The translations under genes were made by a program, and so were the position numbers. Positions 28,014 through 38,995 of a stretch of 64,000 nt of DNA are shown here, one piece after another (positions within the stretch are counted from its first letter, which is position 1; the number at the start of each line of letters is the position of its first letter). The notes below the pieces were generated by a model, which saw nothing but the letters and a program-made list of their open reading frames with translations, was not told where the DNA came from and made no database searches. The DNA lies in contig NZ_CALPCI010000002.1 in NCBI RefSeq assembly GCF_943192935.1, positions 432,082 through 496,081 of the forward strand, written 5' to 3'. The DNA is from Limosilactobacillus caecicola (lineage in GTDB: Bacteria; Bacillota; Bacilli; Lactobacillales; Lactobacillaceae).

Positions 28014-28567
28014 TAAATATGTTCCCCCATACTTGCCCAGTAATAAATCGCCATGACCGTTTTCATGTCATCGATTTTTCCTTGACGAACCATCTGAAGT
28101 GCTTCTGATAAAGTGACCTTCACCAAGTGAAGATCTTCATCCAGATCCTGAGGCAGCTTAGTTGTCACTGGACTTAAGCCGGTCGCCAAATAAAGGGTAA
28201 TTTGTTCATCCGTAAAACCAGGTGACGTGAAACTGGCATTAACGCGAGATAAGTGATCAGCGGCCAACCGGGTCTCTTCATTCATTTCACGCCGGGCAGC
28301 ATGTTCCAAATCGTCGTGATCACGAGCATCGACTTTCCCCGCCGGAATTTCTAAGGTCATCTTATTAACCGGTGTCCGCCACTGTTCAACCAAAATCATT
28401 TGCTGGTCATCAGTAATCATTAGCAATGCCACAGCCGCAGCATGACGAACAATTTCACGACTGGTTTCATGACCATTCGAAGTGACCACCCGTTGCTTTT
28501 CTAATTCTAAAATGTGGCCATTATACAGGGTTTGCTTTGAAATCGTTTTTTCAGTCTGCTTCACCAT
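28013..28567 (-). CDS. NUDIX hydrolase, ADP-ribose pyrophosphatase type
   Basis: 184 residues. It probably hydrolyses ADP-ribose or a related nucleoside diphosphate sugar. The NUDIX box is intact: GKVDARDHDDLEHAARREM, then NEETRLAA, near residue 85, preceded by the ADP-ribose pyrophosphatase-type VALLMITDDQQMILVEQWR and the LEIPAGK turn. The ATG at 28567 has AGGGTGG five to six bases upstream; GTG codons just before it are less well placed. It follows the cold-shock gene by ten bases. Confidence 0.9.
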   Translation of the reverse strand: MVKQTEKTISKQTLYNGHILELEKQRVVTSNGHETSREIVRHAAAVALLMITDDQQMILVEQWRTPVNKMTLEIPAGKVDARDHDDLEHAARREMNEETRLAADHLSRVNASFTSPGFTDEQITLYLATGLSPVTTKLPQDLDEDLHLVKVTLSEALQMVRQGKIDDMKTVMAIYYWASMGEHI

Positions 28568-28577
28568 TTGCACCACC

Positions 28578-28781
28578 CTAACTAATTACGCGAACATGTG
28601 CCGCTTGAAAGCCTTGTTTGCTAGGAATAATTACGAAGCCGACCTTAGCACCGCTACGCATCAATGGCCGTGACGATTTTTCAATCCCACGGGAGTGGAC
28701 AAAGATTTCTCCATCGTGGGGTGATGTGATAAACCCCCAACCTTTGTCAGATTCGTAGCTTTTAACAGTTCCAATGATCAT
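28578..28781 (-). CDS. Cold-shock-domain protein
   Basis: 67 residues, a single cold-shock domain. RNP1 is KGWGFI (residues 13-18) and RNP2 is IFVHSRGI (about residues 26-33). These proteins bind single-stranded RNA and DNA and act as RNA chaperones. It is more divergent than the major CspA-type proteins of lactobacilli, lacking the usual FVHFSAI wording. ATG with GGAGGAA upstream; first gene of the Csp-NUDIX-mtnN run. Confidence 0.88.
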   Translation of the reverse strand: MIIGTVKSYESDKGWGFITSPHDGEIFVHSRGIEKSSRPLMRSGAKVGFVIIPSKQGFQAAHVRVIS

Positions 28782-28795
28782 CCGTAAATTCCTCC

Positions 28796-28835
28796 AAAAT
28801 AAAAATGAGTCATCGCATTTCTGCTATGCCTCATT
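28796..28835 (-). terminator. Terminator after ileS
   Basis: An AATGAGGCAT/ATGCGATGACTCATT imperfect stem on the minus strand with a short loop, followed by five T residues. It lies between ileS and the cold-shock gene. Confidence 0.55.
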
Positions 28836-28888
28836 TTACACCACCAGCTATGGCTTGTCATGAACTGACCACCAAGCTTGAGGTTTTC

Positions 28889-31684
28889 TTATTTTTCCAA
28901 TCCAGTTGCAACTGTTTCAGGGAAGTTGTCACGAACAATCTGTGCACACCGAGCACATAATTGTGGGTAAGCATCGTCCGTACCAACATCTTCTTTGGTC
29001 ATCCGGCAACGCGCACAGACCTCACCAGCAGCCTTTGTGACTTTGACAGCTGAACCATCCTCAAATTGTTCCACATCCGCTGGTGCATCATCTACCGAAT
29101 GAATTTCTAAGGCGGAAACACCAACCAGCAATGCAATATCGTAATCTAAGGAATCGAGGAGCGCAATCTGGCTCGGCTTCAAGTATAAATCAGCACGGGC
29201 TTCCAAGGAACGACCAATCAATTTATCATTCCGAGCCTCTTCCAGAACCTTAAGAACGTGAGAACGAATTTCCATGAACTGTTGCCATTGATTTAGTAAC
29301 TCTTCTTCATTAGCAAAGTGGCGCGCTTCAGGAATTTCCGTTAATTGAACAAACTCTTCTGGTTCATTCATGTAACTCCAAACTTCTTCAGTCGTGTGTG
29401 GCAAGATTGGGGTTAATAACTTCACCAGGCCCACCAAAATGTCATAGAAGACGGTTTGCATTGACCGGCGTTCTAATGAATCAGCGGGTTGAATGTATAA
29501 AACATCCTTAGCAACATTCATATAGAAGGCAGACAAATCATTATTGACAAAGTTAATTAACAATTTGTAACCATCCAAGAAATCATAACTATCAAACTTT
29601 TGCCGCATTCGCGCCAAGAATTGATTGAAATTAATCAGCATGTACTGGTCAACACTGGTTAACTTTTCGTAAGAAACGGTATTCTCTTCCGCATCGAAAT
29701 CATTCGTATTGGCTAACAAGAACCGGAACGTGTTCCGTAACTTCCGATATGCTTCAGAAATTTGTTGGAAGGTTCCCATTGAAACCCGGACATCAGCAGA
29801 AGTATCCGCACTCATGACCCACAAACGAATAATTTCGGCACCCATTTGTTGAACGACCTTGGCTGGGTCAATGACATTCCCCAGTGATTTTGACATTTTC
29901 TTACCTTTTTTATCTAAGGTAAACCCTTGAGAAAGGACGGCCTTGTAGGGAGCATGACCGGAAACAACTACGCTAGTGATCATACTAGAATTAAACCAAC
30001 CACGGTATTGGTCAGAACCTTCCAGATAAAGGTCTGCTGGGTAGGTAAGGTAGCTACGTTCGTTCAATACCCCTTGGTGAGATGAACCAGAATCAAACCA
30101 AACATCCATGATGTCAGTTTCCTTCTTGAATTGGCCATTTGGTGAATGAGGGCTAGTGAAGCCTTCAGGTAAGAGGTCCTTGGCATCCCGTTCAAACCAA
30201 ACATTTGAGCCATATTCACGGAAGAGATCGGCAACGTGATGAATCGTTTCTTCGGTCATAATTGGCGTCCCATCTTCAGCATAGAAGATTGGCAATGGAA
30301 CACCCCAAACCCGTTGACGAGAAATTACCCAGTCACCACGATCTTTCAACATGTTGCGCAGACGAACCTTTCCCCATTCTGGGAAGTATTGGACTTCATC
30401 AACAGCCTTAAGGATTTCATCACGCATTTTCTCAATCGAAACAAACCATTGATCAGTGGCCCGGAAAACAATCGGCTGCTTGGTCCGCCAATCAAATGGA
30501 TAACTGTGTTTGAGAGGTTCCTCCAGCAACAAAGCCTGATGGTTTTCAAGCAGTTTCAACGAAATATCGTCGGCTTTTTGATAAAAGACGCCATCAAATT
30601 CCGGACCATTTTCTTTGGTCAGGACCCCTTGATCATTCATTGGGGCAAAAATTGGTAGGTCATATTTCTTCCCGAAGCGGTAGTCATCGTCCCCATAACC
30701 AGGAGCCGTGTGAACCAAGCCGGTCCCGGCATCATCAGTAACATAATCAGCAACACCGACTAACAATTCACGATCAAGGTATGGATGTTGGGTAGTCATC
30801 ATTTCCAAGTCTTGACCCTTCAATGTTTTAACGACCTCGTAATTTTCCCAACCTAATTTTTCAACGACTTCAGCAAGCCGACTGTTGGCAACTACAAATT
30901 GACGATCATCGTCAGCAGGCTTAATGACTGAATATTCAAAAGTTGGGTTTACTGCCACCGCTTCAGAAGCTGGAATGGTCCATGGCGTGGTAGTCCAAAC
31001 AACAAGGTAGGTATTATCATCTAAAATGCCCTTGCCATCTTTAATTTGTTCTGCAAAGAAAGCCGTTTTGGCAACCACATCGTGATATTCAACTTCTGCT
31101 TCTGCCAGAGCTGATTCAGATGACCATGACCAGTAAACTGGCTTTTGGGCCTGGTACAGAAGGCCCTTTTTCGCAAACTCACCAAAAACCTGGATTTGTG
31201 CCGCTTCAAATTCTTTATCCAAAGTCAGATAAGGGTGATCCCAATCACCACTGACTCCCAATCGTTTAAAACCGGCCATTTGTTTTTGAACCTGCTCTAA
31301 GGCATATTGACGACAGAGGTCCCGAAATTCGGTGGTCGTCATTTTCTTGCGGTCATAACCAGACTTGGTTAATTGGTGCTCAATTGGCAACCCATGGGTA
31401 TCCCATCCAGGAACATATGGCGCCCGGTAACCCGTCATCGACTTATAACGAACGATGAAATCCTTACTAATTTTGTTCATCGCGTGACCAATGTGAATAT
31501 TACCATTGGCGTATGGAGGACCATCGTGAAGGACAAACGTTGGTTTCCCCTCATTTAATTTTTGTCGTTGCTCATAAACTTTATTTTCTTCCCAAACTTT
31601 TTCACGTTGGCCTTCAGTTTCTGGTAAATGGCCACGCATTGGGAACTTAGTTTTACCCAAGTTAAGCGTCTCTTTAACTCGCAT
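28889..31684 (-). CDS. ileS: Isoleucyl-tRNA synthetase
   Basis: 931 residues, class I. It charges tRNA-Ile and edits Val. The HIGH motif lies in [12 protein letters not shown] (about residue 60), KMSKS in [12 protein letters not shown] (about residue 600), the editing CP1 domain between them, and a C-terminal zinc site CARCR...CARC. Adenylation follows from family knowledge. The gene is controlled by a T-box leader at 31719-31945. The ATG has an AAGGGGGAAG box. Confidence 0.98.
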   Translation of the reverse strand: MRVKETLNLGKTKFPMRGHLPETEGQREKVWEENKVYEQRQKLNEGKPTFVLHDGPPYANGNIHIGHAMNKISKDFIVRYKSMTGYRAPYVPGWDTHGLPIEHQLTKSGYDRKKMTTTEFRDLCRQYALEQVQKQMAGFKRLGVSGDWDHPYLTLDKEFEAAQIQVFGEFAKKGLLYQAQKPVYWSWSSESALAEAEVEYHDVVAKTAFFAEQIKDGKGILDDNTYLVVWTTTPWTIPASEAVAVNPTFEYSVIKPADDDRQFVVANSRLAEVVEKLGWENYEVVKTLKGQDLEMMTTQHPYLDRELLVGVADYVTDDAGTGLVHTAPGYGDDDYRFGKKYDLPIFAPMNDQGVLTKENGPEFDGVFYQKADDISLKLLENHQALLLEEPLKHSYPFDWRTKQPIVFRATDQWFVSIEKMRDEILKAVDEVQYFPEWGKVRLRNMLKDRGDWVISRQRVWGVPLPIFYAEDGTPIMTEETIHHVADLFREYGSNVWFERDAKDLLPEGFTSPHSPNGQFKKETDIMDVWFDSGSSHQGVLNERSYLTYPADLYLEGSDQYRGWFNSSMITSVVVSGHAPYKAVLSQGFTLDKKGKKMSKSLGNVIDPAKVVQQMGAEIIRLWVMSADTSADVRVSMGTFQQISEAYRKLRNTFRFLLANTNDFDAEENTVSYEKLTSVDQYMLINFNQFLARMRQKFDSYDFLDGYKLLINFVNNDLSAFYMNVAKDVLYIQPADSLERRSMQTVFYDILVGLVKLLTPILPHTTEEVWSYMNEPEEFVQLTEIPEARHFANEEELLNQWQQFMEIRSHVLKVLEEARNDKLIGRSLEARADLYLKPSQIALLDSLDYDIALLVGVSALEIHSVDDAPADVEQFEDGSAVKVTKAAGEVCARCRMTKEDVGTDDAYPQLCARCAQIVRDNFPETVATGLEK

Positions 31685-31718
31685 CCTACTTCCCCCTTAA
31701 ACATAATTAATTCTAAAA

Positions 31719-31945
31719 TAAAAAACAGCCTCATCCGAAAGGGACGAAGCTGTTCGTGGTACCACCCTAGTTTAAAGTAATCCAATGACTTGACTACTTC
31801 CTTAGGCATTACATAACGGGAATGGCCCGGTGATCCTTACTAATTCAGGACCACATTCTGAGCTGATAAACCTCTTTGCTAGTCATCGGTTCACACCAAC
31901 CACCGACTCTCTGGGACCACACAAAAAAGGTTCCTGGTCTCATCT
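31719..31945 (-). promoter_or_regulatory. T-box leader of ileS
   Basis: The conserved T-box sequence AGGGTGGTACCACG is at 31768-31755. It is followed by a terminator whose AACAGC.../...GCTGTT stem and T run end at about 31719, and can alternatively form the antiterminator with the T-box. Upstream lies the long Stem I region. An ATC triplet at 31867-31865 (in TTTATCAGCTC) is the probable specifier, reading Ile, which fits the downstream gene. Uncharged tRNA-Ile would favour antitermination. The promoter is unclear; a TAAAAT lies near the divIVA stop. Confidence 0.88.
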
Positions 31946-31963
31946 TCATTTTAGAATTATTCA

Positions 31964-32650
31964 TTAATGATCAGATTTGTCACTATCTGGGAAAATCACG
32001 ACAGTTTGGCCAGTATCTTGAGCAGGCTGTTGACTACCTGAATCTTCACTAGTAGGAACATCTGATGTTGAAACAGAGTTTACACTGCTTTCTTGTGGAT
32101 TGTCAACCTTGCTTCCCAGAATCTTTTGGATTTCTGTAAAATCTGACATGTCGGTATTAGCTAGCAATTCATCCCAATCACTGCTCTTGACTACTTCCAG
32201 TTGAGATTCCAACATTACCTGAAGCCGTTGACGGAAAATCCGCGTTTGTTTCTTCAAATCATTTGTTTCCGTCGTTAACTTCCGGGTGGAATTCGTACAT
32301 TCTTCAATCACTGCATTGGCCTTCTCGTTGGCTTCGGAAACGATATCGGTAGCTTGCTTTTGAGCCTCCCGGACCATAATTTCAGCTTCCTTCTTGGCAT
32401 TGTTCTTGACCTTATCAGCGGCCTCTTGCGCCACTAAAATTGACTTATTTAATGAATCCTTAAGGTCAGTAAAGTACTTTAGTTTTTCCTGATTAGCCTT
32501 TACTGATTCAGAAAGTTCACGATTTTGTTCCGTCAATTCTTGAACGGTGTCGGCAACCTGTTTTAAATATTCACGGACTTCAGCCTGGTTAAAACCACGC
32601 ATTTTAGTATCAAAGCTCTTATTGTTAATTTCATCTGCACTTAAAGTCAT
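31964..32650 (-). CDS. divIVA: DivIVA cell-division/polarity protein
   Basis: 228 residues. A coiled-coil scaffold that recognises curved membrane at poles and septa. The N-terminal lipid-binding domain has MRGFNQAEVREYLKQV, followed by heptad-rich coiled coil (about residues 30-155) and an S/Q-rich disordered tail. The position after ylmH and before ileS is the standard Gram-positive order. ATG with TTTGGAGG box. Confidence 0.96.
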   Translation of the reverse strand: MTLSADEINNKSFDTKMRGFNQAEVREYLKQVADTVQELTEQNRELSESVKANQEKLKYFTDLKDSLNKSILVAQEAADKVKNNAKKEAEIMVREAQKQATDIVSEANEKANAVIEECTNSTRKLTTETNDLKKQTRIFRQRLQVMLESQLEVVKSSDWDELLANTDMSDFTEIQKILGSKVDNPQESSVNSVSTSDVPTSEDSGSQQPAQDTGQTVVIFPDSDKSDH

Positions 32651-32667
32651 GATTATTCCTCCAAATA

Positions 32668-33459
32668 TTATGCTTTAATCATTTGTATATTCAATCCAAT
32701 GTTGTTTTTCCTGTTTTTACCAGTAATTTGCGTCAGTTTCACCCGACCTCCATGACGAACAGAAATTAGGTCATGAACGGCCAGTGAATAGTCTGGTCGT
32801 TCGAGTGGCTCCCAATTTACCCGTACTAAACCATGCTCAATTGTCTCTTTCGCACGATTTCGTGAATAATTAAAAGCATTAGCCACCACCGCATCCAGGC
32901 GAAGTGATGAAACTGTAATGTGATTCTCTTCCCAATCAGATGATGGAACAACAAGCTGATCAGCAGAAATTTCTTTCATACGGACGTGAACGCGACCAAT
33001 TCGATCAACTTGGCGACTAATAAATTCTTTAATCTCAGTACTAACCACTAGTTGCCAAACCATTTGATGATTAAGAATATCACCAAAACTATCTCGTTTT
33101 AGTCCACTACCGATCAAGCTGCCAAGAATCTGCCGATGATAAAGTTCTGTAAACTTAGCAGGATAATCGATTTGGAAATATGTCAGGTTAAAGTCCTCTG
33201 CTTGCGGCTGGTAATAGTCAGGATAAACTAACAAACGTTGCATTTCAGCAGCAGAAAAACCACCACACACTTGAAAAGCTAGATCATCAGTACGGTGAAT
33301 CAACGTTTGAGCGATATAGATTTGCCGTGGATTCAAAAAATTAGATAATACCGGCCGGTATTGATTCTGTGCTATCGCAATCATATCTAAAATTTGATTA
33401 ATGATATCCTGTTCATCAGGACGAAAGTGTTGACTAATATTTTCATTAACCAAGCTCAT
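32668..33459 (-). CDS. ylmH: YlmH, S4-domain RNA-binding protein
   Basis: 263 residues with a C-terminal S4 RNA-binding domain (VSSLRLDAVVANAFNYSRNRAKETIEHGLVRVN). YlmH-type proteins are encoded in the division cluster; in Bacillus YlmH associates with stalled 50S subunits and supports ribosome quality control. The ATG at 33459 overlaps the ylmG stop (TGATG), so the two are coupled. A longer in-frame start would extend into ylmG without a better signal. Confidence 0.92.
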   Translation of the reverse strand: MSLVNENISQHFRPDEQDIINQILDMIAIAQNQYRPVLSNFLNPRQIYIAQTLIHRTDDLAFQVCGGFSAAEMQRLLVYPDYYQPQAEDFNLTYFQIDYPAKFTELYHRQILGSLIGSGLKRDSFGDILNHQMVWQLVVSTEIKEFISRQVDRIGRVHVRMKEISADQLVVPSSDWEENHITVSSLRLDAVVANAFNYSRNRAKETIEHGLVRVNWEPLERPDYSLAVHDLISVRHGGRVKLTQITGKNRKNNIGLNIQMIKA

Positions 33460-33725
33460 CACCCCAAAAGTGCACCAAGCATCCGAACACCATACTGAGC
33501 AAGCCACAGCACAAAGACCGCAACAACCGGTGCAAAGCTAATCCCACCCAAAGGTGGAATGATCCGCTCAAAAATTTCAAGATAGGGTCGTACTATCCGA
33601 TCCAAAAAGCGCCCTAAACCACTTTGACTTGCTCCGGGGAACCAAGATAACAAACACCAAATTACAATTAAAAAAACGTATAAATTAATGAGGCTATTAA
33701 GCGCCCAAACAAGAAAATTTATCAC
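33459..33725 (-). CDS. ylmG: YlmG/YggT family membrane protein
   Basis: 88 residues with two hydrophobic helices (LINLYVFLIVIWCLLSWF and FAPVVAVFVLWLAQYGV), separated by the YggT-type FLDRIVRPYLEIFERIIPP amphipathic segment. YggT proteins sit between sepF and ylmH in division clusters; their role in envelope or nucleoid organisation is not settled. GTG start at 33725 with a weak GGTGAG box. Confidence 0.93.
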   Translation of the reverse strand: MINFLVWALNSLINLYVFLIVIWCLLSWFPGASQSGLGRFLDRIVRPYLEIFERIIPPLGGISFAPVVAVFVLWLAQYGVRMLGALLG

Positions 33726-33739
33726 TAATCGCTCACCAA

Positions 33740-34162
33740 CTAATTATCAAATGAATGATTTTCATTCGTCAAATCGGCCATTGTTTGCCCAGTAACTTCA
33801 AAATTCTTTGGAGTGCACAAGAAGATTTGTTCACCAATCCGTTGAATTTCCCCATCCATCGCAAAAACGGCACCGTTTAGAAAGTCAACTGTCTTAACAG
33901 CAACCTTGGGATCCATTTGGCTAAAATTGATGATCGTCGCTTGACCATTTAAGAGTTGGTTAGTAATGTCACGAGCATCACCGTAGATGCGTGGTTCAAA
34001 AAGCGCAATCTTACCGGTGGTACGCAACGACCGGGCACTCTTAATTGAGACTACTTTATGATCGTTATTAACACTTTCCTTCACTAGTTGATCATCATAA
34101 TAATCCGTCGCAGTTGCATCATCATTCATCCCAAAGAAATTATTCAAAAACTTACCTGCCAT
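33740..34162 (-). CDS. sepF: SepF, FtsZ-ring membrane anchor
   Basis: 140 residues. The N-terminal amphipathic helix (KFLNNFFGM, residues 4-12) anchors it to membrane, and the DUF552 core (RIYGDARDITNQLLNGQATIINFSQMDPKVA) polymerises and binds the FtsZ tail. ATG with AGAGGTG upstream. Directly downstream of ftsZ behind a hairpin, in the canonical ftsZ-sepF-ylmG-ylmH-divIVA order. Confidence 0.95.
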   Translation of the reverse strand: MAGKFLNNFFGMNDDATATDYYDDQLVKESVNNDHKVVSIKSARSLRTTGKIALFEPRIYGDARDITNQLLNGQATIINFSQMDPKVAVKTVDFLNGAVFAMDGEIQRIGEQIFLCTPKNFEVTGQTMADLTNENHSFDN

Positions 34163-34200
34163 CTTAAAACACCTCTTTCTATCATTTTACCTAATTGTTG

Positions 34201-34240
34201 GCAAATAAGCCCTCAAATCGAAGGATTTGAAGGCTTATTT
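34201..34240 (-). repeat. Strong hairpin between ftsZ and sepF
   Basis: Inverted repeat AAATAAGCCTTCAAATC/GATTTGAGGGCTTATTT. The T tract after it is poor on the minus strand, so it may be a partial terminator or a processing and stability element that sets the ftsZ to sepF ratio; that role is inference. Confidence 0.55.
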
Positions 34241-34249
34241 ACGACCTCA

Positions 34250-35539
34250 TTATTGCCGACGATTCTTGAAAAATGCTGGAGTGGAAAGGTCTTCTCCTCC
34301 ATCATCCACATCGGTCAAATCATCATCCTGAACACTAAAGTCAGGCTTTTTGACATCATCAAAATTATTCGTACGGTTGAATTGCGAATTCAATCCTTCA
34401 CCAGGATCGTTCCAACCACTGAATGGATCATTCTGGGGATCGTTACCATTCGTTGCTTCTTGACCATCATTATCACGAGAATCAGTAACGGACTGACTAG
34501 CGTTAACATTCAATGGTGCTGGTTGGTCATCTGAACTAGCAACATTCGAACGGGAATTGCCATTTTGTTGCTTTCTCTTATCAATTCCAGTGGCAATCAC
34601 GGTCACGCGGACTTCATCGTTAAGATTGTCATCAACCGACATCCCGAAGGTAATATCAACGTTAGTATTAGCGGCTTCACGGATCACGCTTGAAGCTTCT
34701 TGGGCCTCAAACATAGAAAGGTCTTTTCCACCGGTGACGTTAACCAAAACGTGTTCTGCACCATCAATGGAAACTTCCAGTAACGGTGATGAAATGGCCT
34801 TCTTAGTTGCTTCCGCAGCTCGATTTTCACCAGTTGAAGACCCGATACCCATTAAGGCAGATCCTTGGTTAGTCATGGTGTGGCGAATATCAGCAAAGTC
34901 CAAGTTGATGTAACCAGGGTTAGTAATTAAGTCAGAAATTCCTTCAACACCTTGACGTAACACATCATCAGCTTCTTTAAAGGCTTCCATCATTGGCGTC
35001 TTCTTATCAATCATTTCAAGAAGTTGATTGTTAGCAACAATGATTAAAGTATCAACGTTTTTCTTTAAATTAGCTAAACCTTGGGAAGCCAACTTGGCCC
35101 GCCGAGTTCCTTCAAAACTGAATGGTCGCGTAACCACACCAACGGTAAGGGCACCTGAATCCTTAGCGATCTTGGCAATAACTGGTGCAGCACCAGTACC
35201 GGTTCCACCACCCATTCCGGCGGTTACAAAAACCATGTCCGCACCTTCCAGAATCTTGGTAATCTCAGATTCACTTTCTTGGGCCGCTTTAGCACCAACT
35301 TCAGGATTGGAACCTGCACCAAGTCCACGAGTCAACTTGGGCCCTAACTGAATTTTGGTAGGAGCTGCAGAGCCATCTAATGCCTGTAAATCGGTATTGG
35401 CAACAATAAAATCAACACCCTTAACCTTTTCATTGATCATTTGATTAACAGCGTTACCGCCACCACCACCAACACCAATAACTTTGATGCGAGCGCCTTC
35501 CATTTCAGTTTGGTCATTCGTATTCGTTACATTATCCAT
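34250..35539 (-). CDS. ftsZ: Cell-division GTPase FtsZ
   Basis: 429 residues. A tubulin-like GTPase forming the cytokinetic ring. The nucleotide motif [13 protein letters not shown] lies near residue 105, preceded by the conserved [13 protein letters not shown] start; the T7-loop block LDFADIRH lies near residue 210. An N/D/Q-rich linker leads to the conserved C-terminal peptide [11 protein letters not shown] that binds FtsA and SepF. ATG with GGAGG box, 20 bases after ftsA. Confidence 0.98.
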   Translation of the reverse strand: MDNVTNTNDQTEMEGARIKVIGVGGGGGNAVNQMINEKVKGVDFIVANTDLQALDGSAAPTKIQLGPKLTRGLGAGSNPEVGAKAAQESESEITKILEGADMVFVTAGMGGGTGTGAAPVIAKIAKDSGALTVGVVTRPFSFEGTRRAKLASQGLANLKKNVDTLIIVANNQLLEMIDKKTPMMEAFKEADDVLRQGVEGISDLITNPGYINLDFADIRHTMTNQGSALMGIGSSTGENRAAEATKKAISSPLLEVSIDGAEHVLVNVTGGKDLSMFEAQEASSVIREAANTNVDITFGMSVDDNLNDEVRVTVIATGIDKRKQQNGNSRSNVASSDDQPAPLNVNASQSVTDSRDNDGQEATNGNDPQNDPFSGWNDPGEGLNSQFNRTNNFDDVKKPDFSVQDDDLTDVDDGGEDLSTPAFFKNRRQ

Positions 35540-35559
35540 AAAAAATCCTCCATGATTGC

Positions 35560-36924
35560 TTAATCAAAAAAGTTGCTAAAAAAGCTCTTAAACCGACTCT
35601 CGCCAGAGTTCTTTTTATTAGAACTATCCTTAGGTGCTTCTTGATGTTCAGTATTGACCCGTTGTTGGCGACGACTTTTATGTGGCCGACGCGGTTGTGG
35701 CTTTTCAATAATCCGGTCATTTTCATGAGCCTGATGTGGACTAGCAATCAGGTCTCCATCATGCACTGTTTCCTTAATCAAACGGTCAACATCACTTAAA
35801 CCACTTTCATACTGACAAAGTGATAATGCCGTCGCATAACTCGGTTGGCGAATTCCCATTTCGTTTGGAACAAATACCCGCACATTTCCAGGGAAGTATT
35901 CCGCAGCCAGTTCTTTAATTCCTGGCATTGCAGCAACCCCACCATAAAGAACTAAGCCACCTGGTAATTGTGGAGCGTTAATTGAATTTAGTTTATCCTT
36001 CGCCCGTCTAAAGATTTGCCGTAATCGTGCTTCAATAACTTCGGACAAGTATTGCTCAGTATAGTTAACGGGTTGGGCCTTACCAACAACGTCAACTGCT
36101 AATTGGACATCATCAGCAGCTTGTTTACTGTCTGCATAACCATGGTCGCGTTTAAGTTGTTCGGCATTCTTTTGTGACGTATTGAGGACTGCTGAAATGT
36201 CTTTGGTGATATAGTTACCACCCTCAGGATCAACATAAGCAAATTTCAGTTGGTGATCATGAATGATGCTAGTAGTTGTTTGCCCAGCACCCAAATCCAT
36301 GATAATCGTACCAAAATCTTGTTCACCATCACTTAAAACATTTGAACCGGTAGCAATTGAGTCGACAACCATGTCTTCAATCTGTAACCCTGCCTGTTCA
36401 ACAGCTTTCTTCGTATTGTAAACAATCGTCTTTGGGCCACTATAGAGGGTTGCCCAAAGCTCTAACCGAATCCCGGACATTCCACGTGGATCTTTAATAC
36501 CGCGGAACTGGTCAACCGCAAAATCGCGTGGAACAAGGTCAATAACTTCTCGTTCAGGTGGTAACCCTTGTGACAATGTTGAATGAGCAACATCAATTAC
36601 ATCTTGATTAACAATTTCCCGTGGTTGTCCCTGATCCGAGAGGTTAATTAACCCATGAACTTGACTCATTTGAAGATAATTGGCCGGTAACCCAATTATC
36701 ACCTTACTAATTTTGACCCCGGACTTTTCAGTAGCCTGAGCAACCGCTTGCTTAATAGCTGTTGCAGTGCGATCGATATCAACAATCACGCCGCGATTAA
36801 GGCCGCCAGATGGTTGTTTACCAACACCGATCAATTTCAGCTTGCCCTTTACGTTCTCACATACAAGTACTTTGATCGAAGTGGTTCCAATATCTAAACC
36901 AACATAGATTTGTGAGTTATTCAT
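35560..36924 (-). CDS. ftsA: Cell-division protein FtsA
   Basis: 454 residues. An actin-like ATPase that tethers FtsZ to the membrane. The [15 protein letters not shown] phosphate-1 motif is at residues 7-21, [13 protein letters not shown] is phosphate-2 (about 215) and [12 protein letters not shown] is the adenosine motif (about 325). The end is a basic linker plus the amphipathic [11 protein letters not shown] membrane-targeting helix. An extended -10 TGtTAAAAT lies at 36983-36978. ATG with AGGAGG upstream. Confidence 0.97.
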   Translation of the reverse strand: MNNSQIYVGLDIGTTSIKVLVCENVKGKLKLIGVGKQPSGGLNRGVIVDIDRTATAIKQAVAQATEKSGVKISKVIIGLPANYLQMSQVHGLINLSDQGQPREIVNQDVIDVAHSTLSQGLPPEREVIDLVPRDFAVDQFRGIKDPRGMSGIRLELWATLYSGPKTIVYNTKKAVEQAGLQIEDMVVDSIATGSNVLSDGEQDFGTIIMDLGAGQTTTSIIHDHQLKFAYVDPEGGNYITKDISAVLNTSQKNAEQLKRDHGYADSKQAADDVQLAVDVVGKAQPVNYTEQYLSEVIEARLRQIFRRAKDKLNSINAPQLPGGLVLYGGVAAMPGIKELAAEYFPGNVRVFVPNEMGIRQPSYATALSLCQYESGLSDVDRLIKETVHDGDLIASPHQAHENDRIIEKPQPRRPHKSRRQQRVNTEHQEAPKDSSNKKNSGESRFKSFFSNFFD

Positions 36925-36977
36925 TATATAAGGAACCCTCCTAAAATTTTATTAATTATAAAATGACTTCCAGGTCA

Positions 36978-36986
36978 ATTTTAACA
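36978..36986 (-). promoter_or_regulatory. Predicted ftsA promoter (extended -10)
   Basis: TGtTAAAAT on the minus strand about 55 bases before ftsA. No convincing -35. It would allow ftsA-ftsZ to be expressed apart from the upstream dcw genes. Confidence 0.4.
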
Positions 36987-37034
36987 CAGTTTTTTGACGA
37001 ACACCCGCGAATTTCATAAAAGCTTACACGAAAA

Positions 37035-37877
37035 TCATTTCGTTGCTGAATAATTATAAGAGTAAGCTCCGTATTGTAAATCGATCACCCCATTATTTTT
37101 CATTTTAGAGACGATCGACGGGTAGTACTTCATTTTTTCACCAAGCGAATCAGCCCGTACCAGGACCGTATTTCCATCATCCATAATCAGTTTTAAGCGA
37201 TCAGGATTGATTTTAGTTGGCGAATAAATTACTTCAGAAATCCCTTGACGAATGGAAGCCGGTAATTTACCAATCTCACGTGCAGCAATTTTCAAATGCG
37301 TATAGTGGTAAGTGAAATTTGAATACCTTAAAAAATTATCAACCTTACCTGAAATGGGACGATACTTACCGTTCGATAATAACAGTTCTTGTCGTCCATG
37401 ATGGTTAATCACACCAATGATCGGATATTCAGAAACCCGTACTTTCACACTTCGGAGACCAGTTAATTGGACCTTTAATCCTTTAATTTGCGGATTTTTC
37501 TTTTGTGCCGCATGCAAAGTGGCGGATTGGTGGCGAATAAACCACCAAAGATAACGACCCGGCCGAATATCGGTTGCCGTCTGAACCTGTTGGCTCGTCA
37601 GATTCTGATTACCAACTACCTTAACTTTCGCCACCTTACTCAGTGGTGAAATTGTATAGATCCCCAGCAAAAGTAAAACGACAAAAGGAATCAAGACGCT
37701 GGCAGCACGCTTACCATTACCCAATCGCTGATGATAGCCAACTGCTGGGACCTTTTGATTTAATGAAGCTTCACGTTCACTAATCTTTTTTAAAGCACCC
37801 AGCCCTCGCTGTTCCAGCTTTTCTAGTCGACCACGATATCGTTTGTGGTCGTCATTATTATCATAATGGTTCGCCAA
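37035..37877 (-). CDS. divIB: DivIB/FtsQ cell-division protein
   Basis: 280 residues: a charged cytoplasmic N-terminus of about 65 residues, one membrane helix (SVLIPFVVLLLLGIYTI), then the extracellular POTRA domain (VKVVGNQNLTSQQVQTATDIRPGRYLW) and the beta domain. It forms the FtsLQB-type complex that activates septal synthesis. The start is TTG at 37877, with AAGGAGG nine bases before it. Next in order after murG. Confidence 0.95.
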   Translation of the reverse strand: MANHYDNNDDHKRYRGRLEKLEQRGLGALKKISEREASLNQKVPAVGYHQRLGNGKRAASVLIPFVVLLLLGIYTISPLSKVAKVKVVGNQNLTSQQVQTATDIRPGRYLWWFIRHQSATLHAAQKKNPQIKGLKVQLTGLRSVKVRVSEYPIIGVINHHGRQELLLSNGKYRPISGKVDNFLRYSNFTYHYTHLKIAAREIGKLPASIRQGISEVIYSPTKINPDRLKLIMDDGNTVLVRADSLGEKMKYYPSIVSKMKNNGVIDLQYGAYSYNYSATK

Positions 37878-37891
37878 TCTGTCTTTCCTCC

Positions 37892-38995
37892 TTAACGGTG
37901 GTCTTCTTCCGCCTTCTTCAGTACTTTAATGAGTCGGTCAGCAGCGTCGGGCTTGCCAATTTCACGAGACGCTTGTGCCATCTTTTCCCGGACCTCCGGA
38001 TTGGTCATGATCTTATCAGCCTGTAATAACAACGTGCGAGCGTCTAATTGGTCTTCTAAAATCATTGCAGCGGCACCTTTTTTAACTAACGCTTGGGCAT
38101 TTTTAACCTGATGGTTGGCAGTAACGTATGGACTCGGGATCAAGATTGTTGGAATGCCCAGTGCTGTAATTTCAGCAATTGTCGTAGCTCCGGCCCTTGA
38201 TACTAAGGCCGCTACTTTTGGTAACTTGTGAGGCATATCAGGAATGTAAGGGACCACTTTAACGTTATCGCCGATCTCAACATTTTTCAGTTGTTCCATA
38301 ACGTGCTGATATCGCTTCTGCCCCGTTGCAAAAATCACTTGATAGTCCCGTTGATTAAATTCTGGAATCGCGTCAACCACACTTTGGTTAATTTTCGGCG
38401 CACCCTGACTACCACCAAAGATCATCATTGTTGGCAAGTCATCCCGTAATCCATCAGCAGTCCATGAGTAATCTGAATTCATATTGGCGGCCACCTGTTG
38501 TGCCCGGGGATTACCCGTCATATGAACTTTTCCTTCAGGAAATTGGGAACGGGCAGCCTCAAAAGCAATGGCAATTTCATCAACGTAACGGCTTAAAAAC
38601 TTATTGGTAATCCCAACTACACTATTTTGTTCATGAATGACCGTTGGAATGTGCATTTTGGCAGCGGCATACAAGACGGCCCCACTGACATAACCACCGG
38701 TTCCTAAAACAACATCCGGTTTGAAATCACGGATAATCTTTTTCGCATCATGAACCGATTTCAAAAATAAATATAGTGTCTTAAGGTTTTCAAGAGACAA
38801 CGAGCGTTTAAAGCCCTGCGTGTGCAAAGTTTTTAATTCTAAACCAGCAGCTGGAACAATTTTATTTTCCAACCCCCGGGTGGTTCCGACATAGAGGACT
38901 TCTGTCTCAGGTTCAACCTGTTTCAAACGCTCAATGAGGGCTAACGCCGGATAGATATGTCCACCCGTACCACCGCCAGATACTAGTAATCTCAT
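37892..38995 (-). CDS. murG: MurG, lipid II-forming N-acetylglucosaminyltransferase
   Basis: 367 residues. A membrane-associated transferase that adds GlcNAc to lipid I, making lipid II. N-terminal [16 protein letters not shown] and the middle IFGGSQGA loop bind substrates, and [17 protein letters not shown] is the UDP-sugar-binding region. The start overlaps the murD stop (TAATG), with an AAGGAG box inside murD, so translation is coupled. Confidence 0.97.
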   Translation of the reverse strand: MRLLVSGGGTGGHIYPALALIERLKQVEPETEVLYVGTTRGLENKIVPAAGLELKTLHTQGFKRSLSLENLKTLYLFLKSVHDAKKIIRDFKPDVVLGTGGYVSGAVLYAAAKMHIPTVIHEQNSVVGITNKFLSRYVDEIAIAFEAARSQFPEGKVHMTGNPRAQQVAANMNSDYSWTADGLRDDLPTMMIFGGSQGAPKINQSVVDAIPEFNQRDYQVIFATGQKRYQHVMEQLKNVEIGDNVKVVPYIPDMPHKLPKVAALVSRAGATTIAEITALGIPTILIPSPYVTANHQVKNAQALVKKGAAAMILEDQLDARTLLLQADKIMTNPEVREKMAQASREIGKPDAADRLIKVLKKAEEDHR

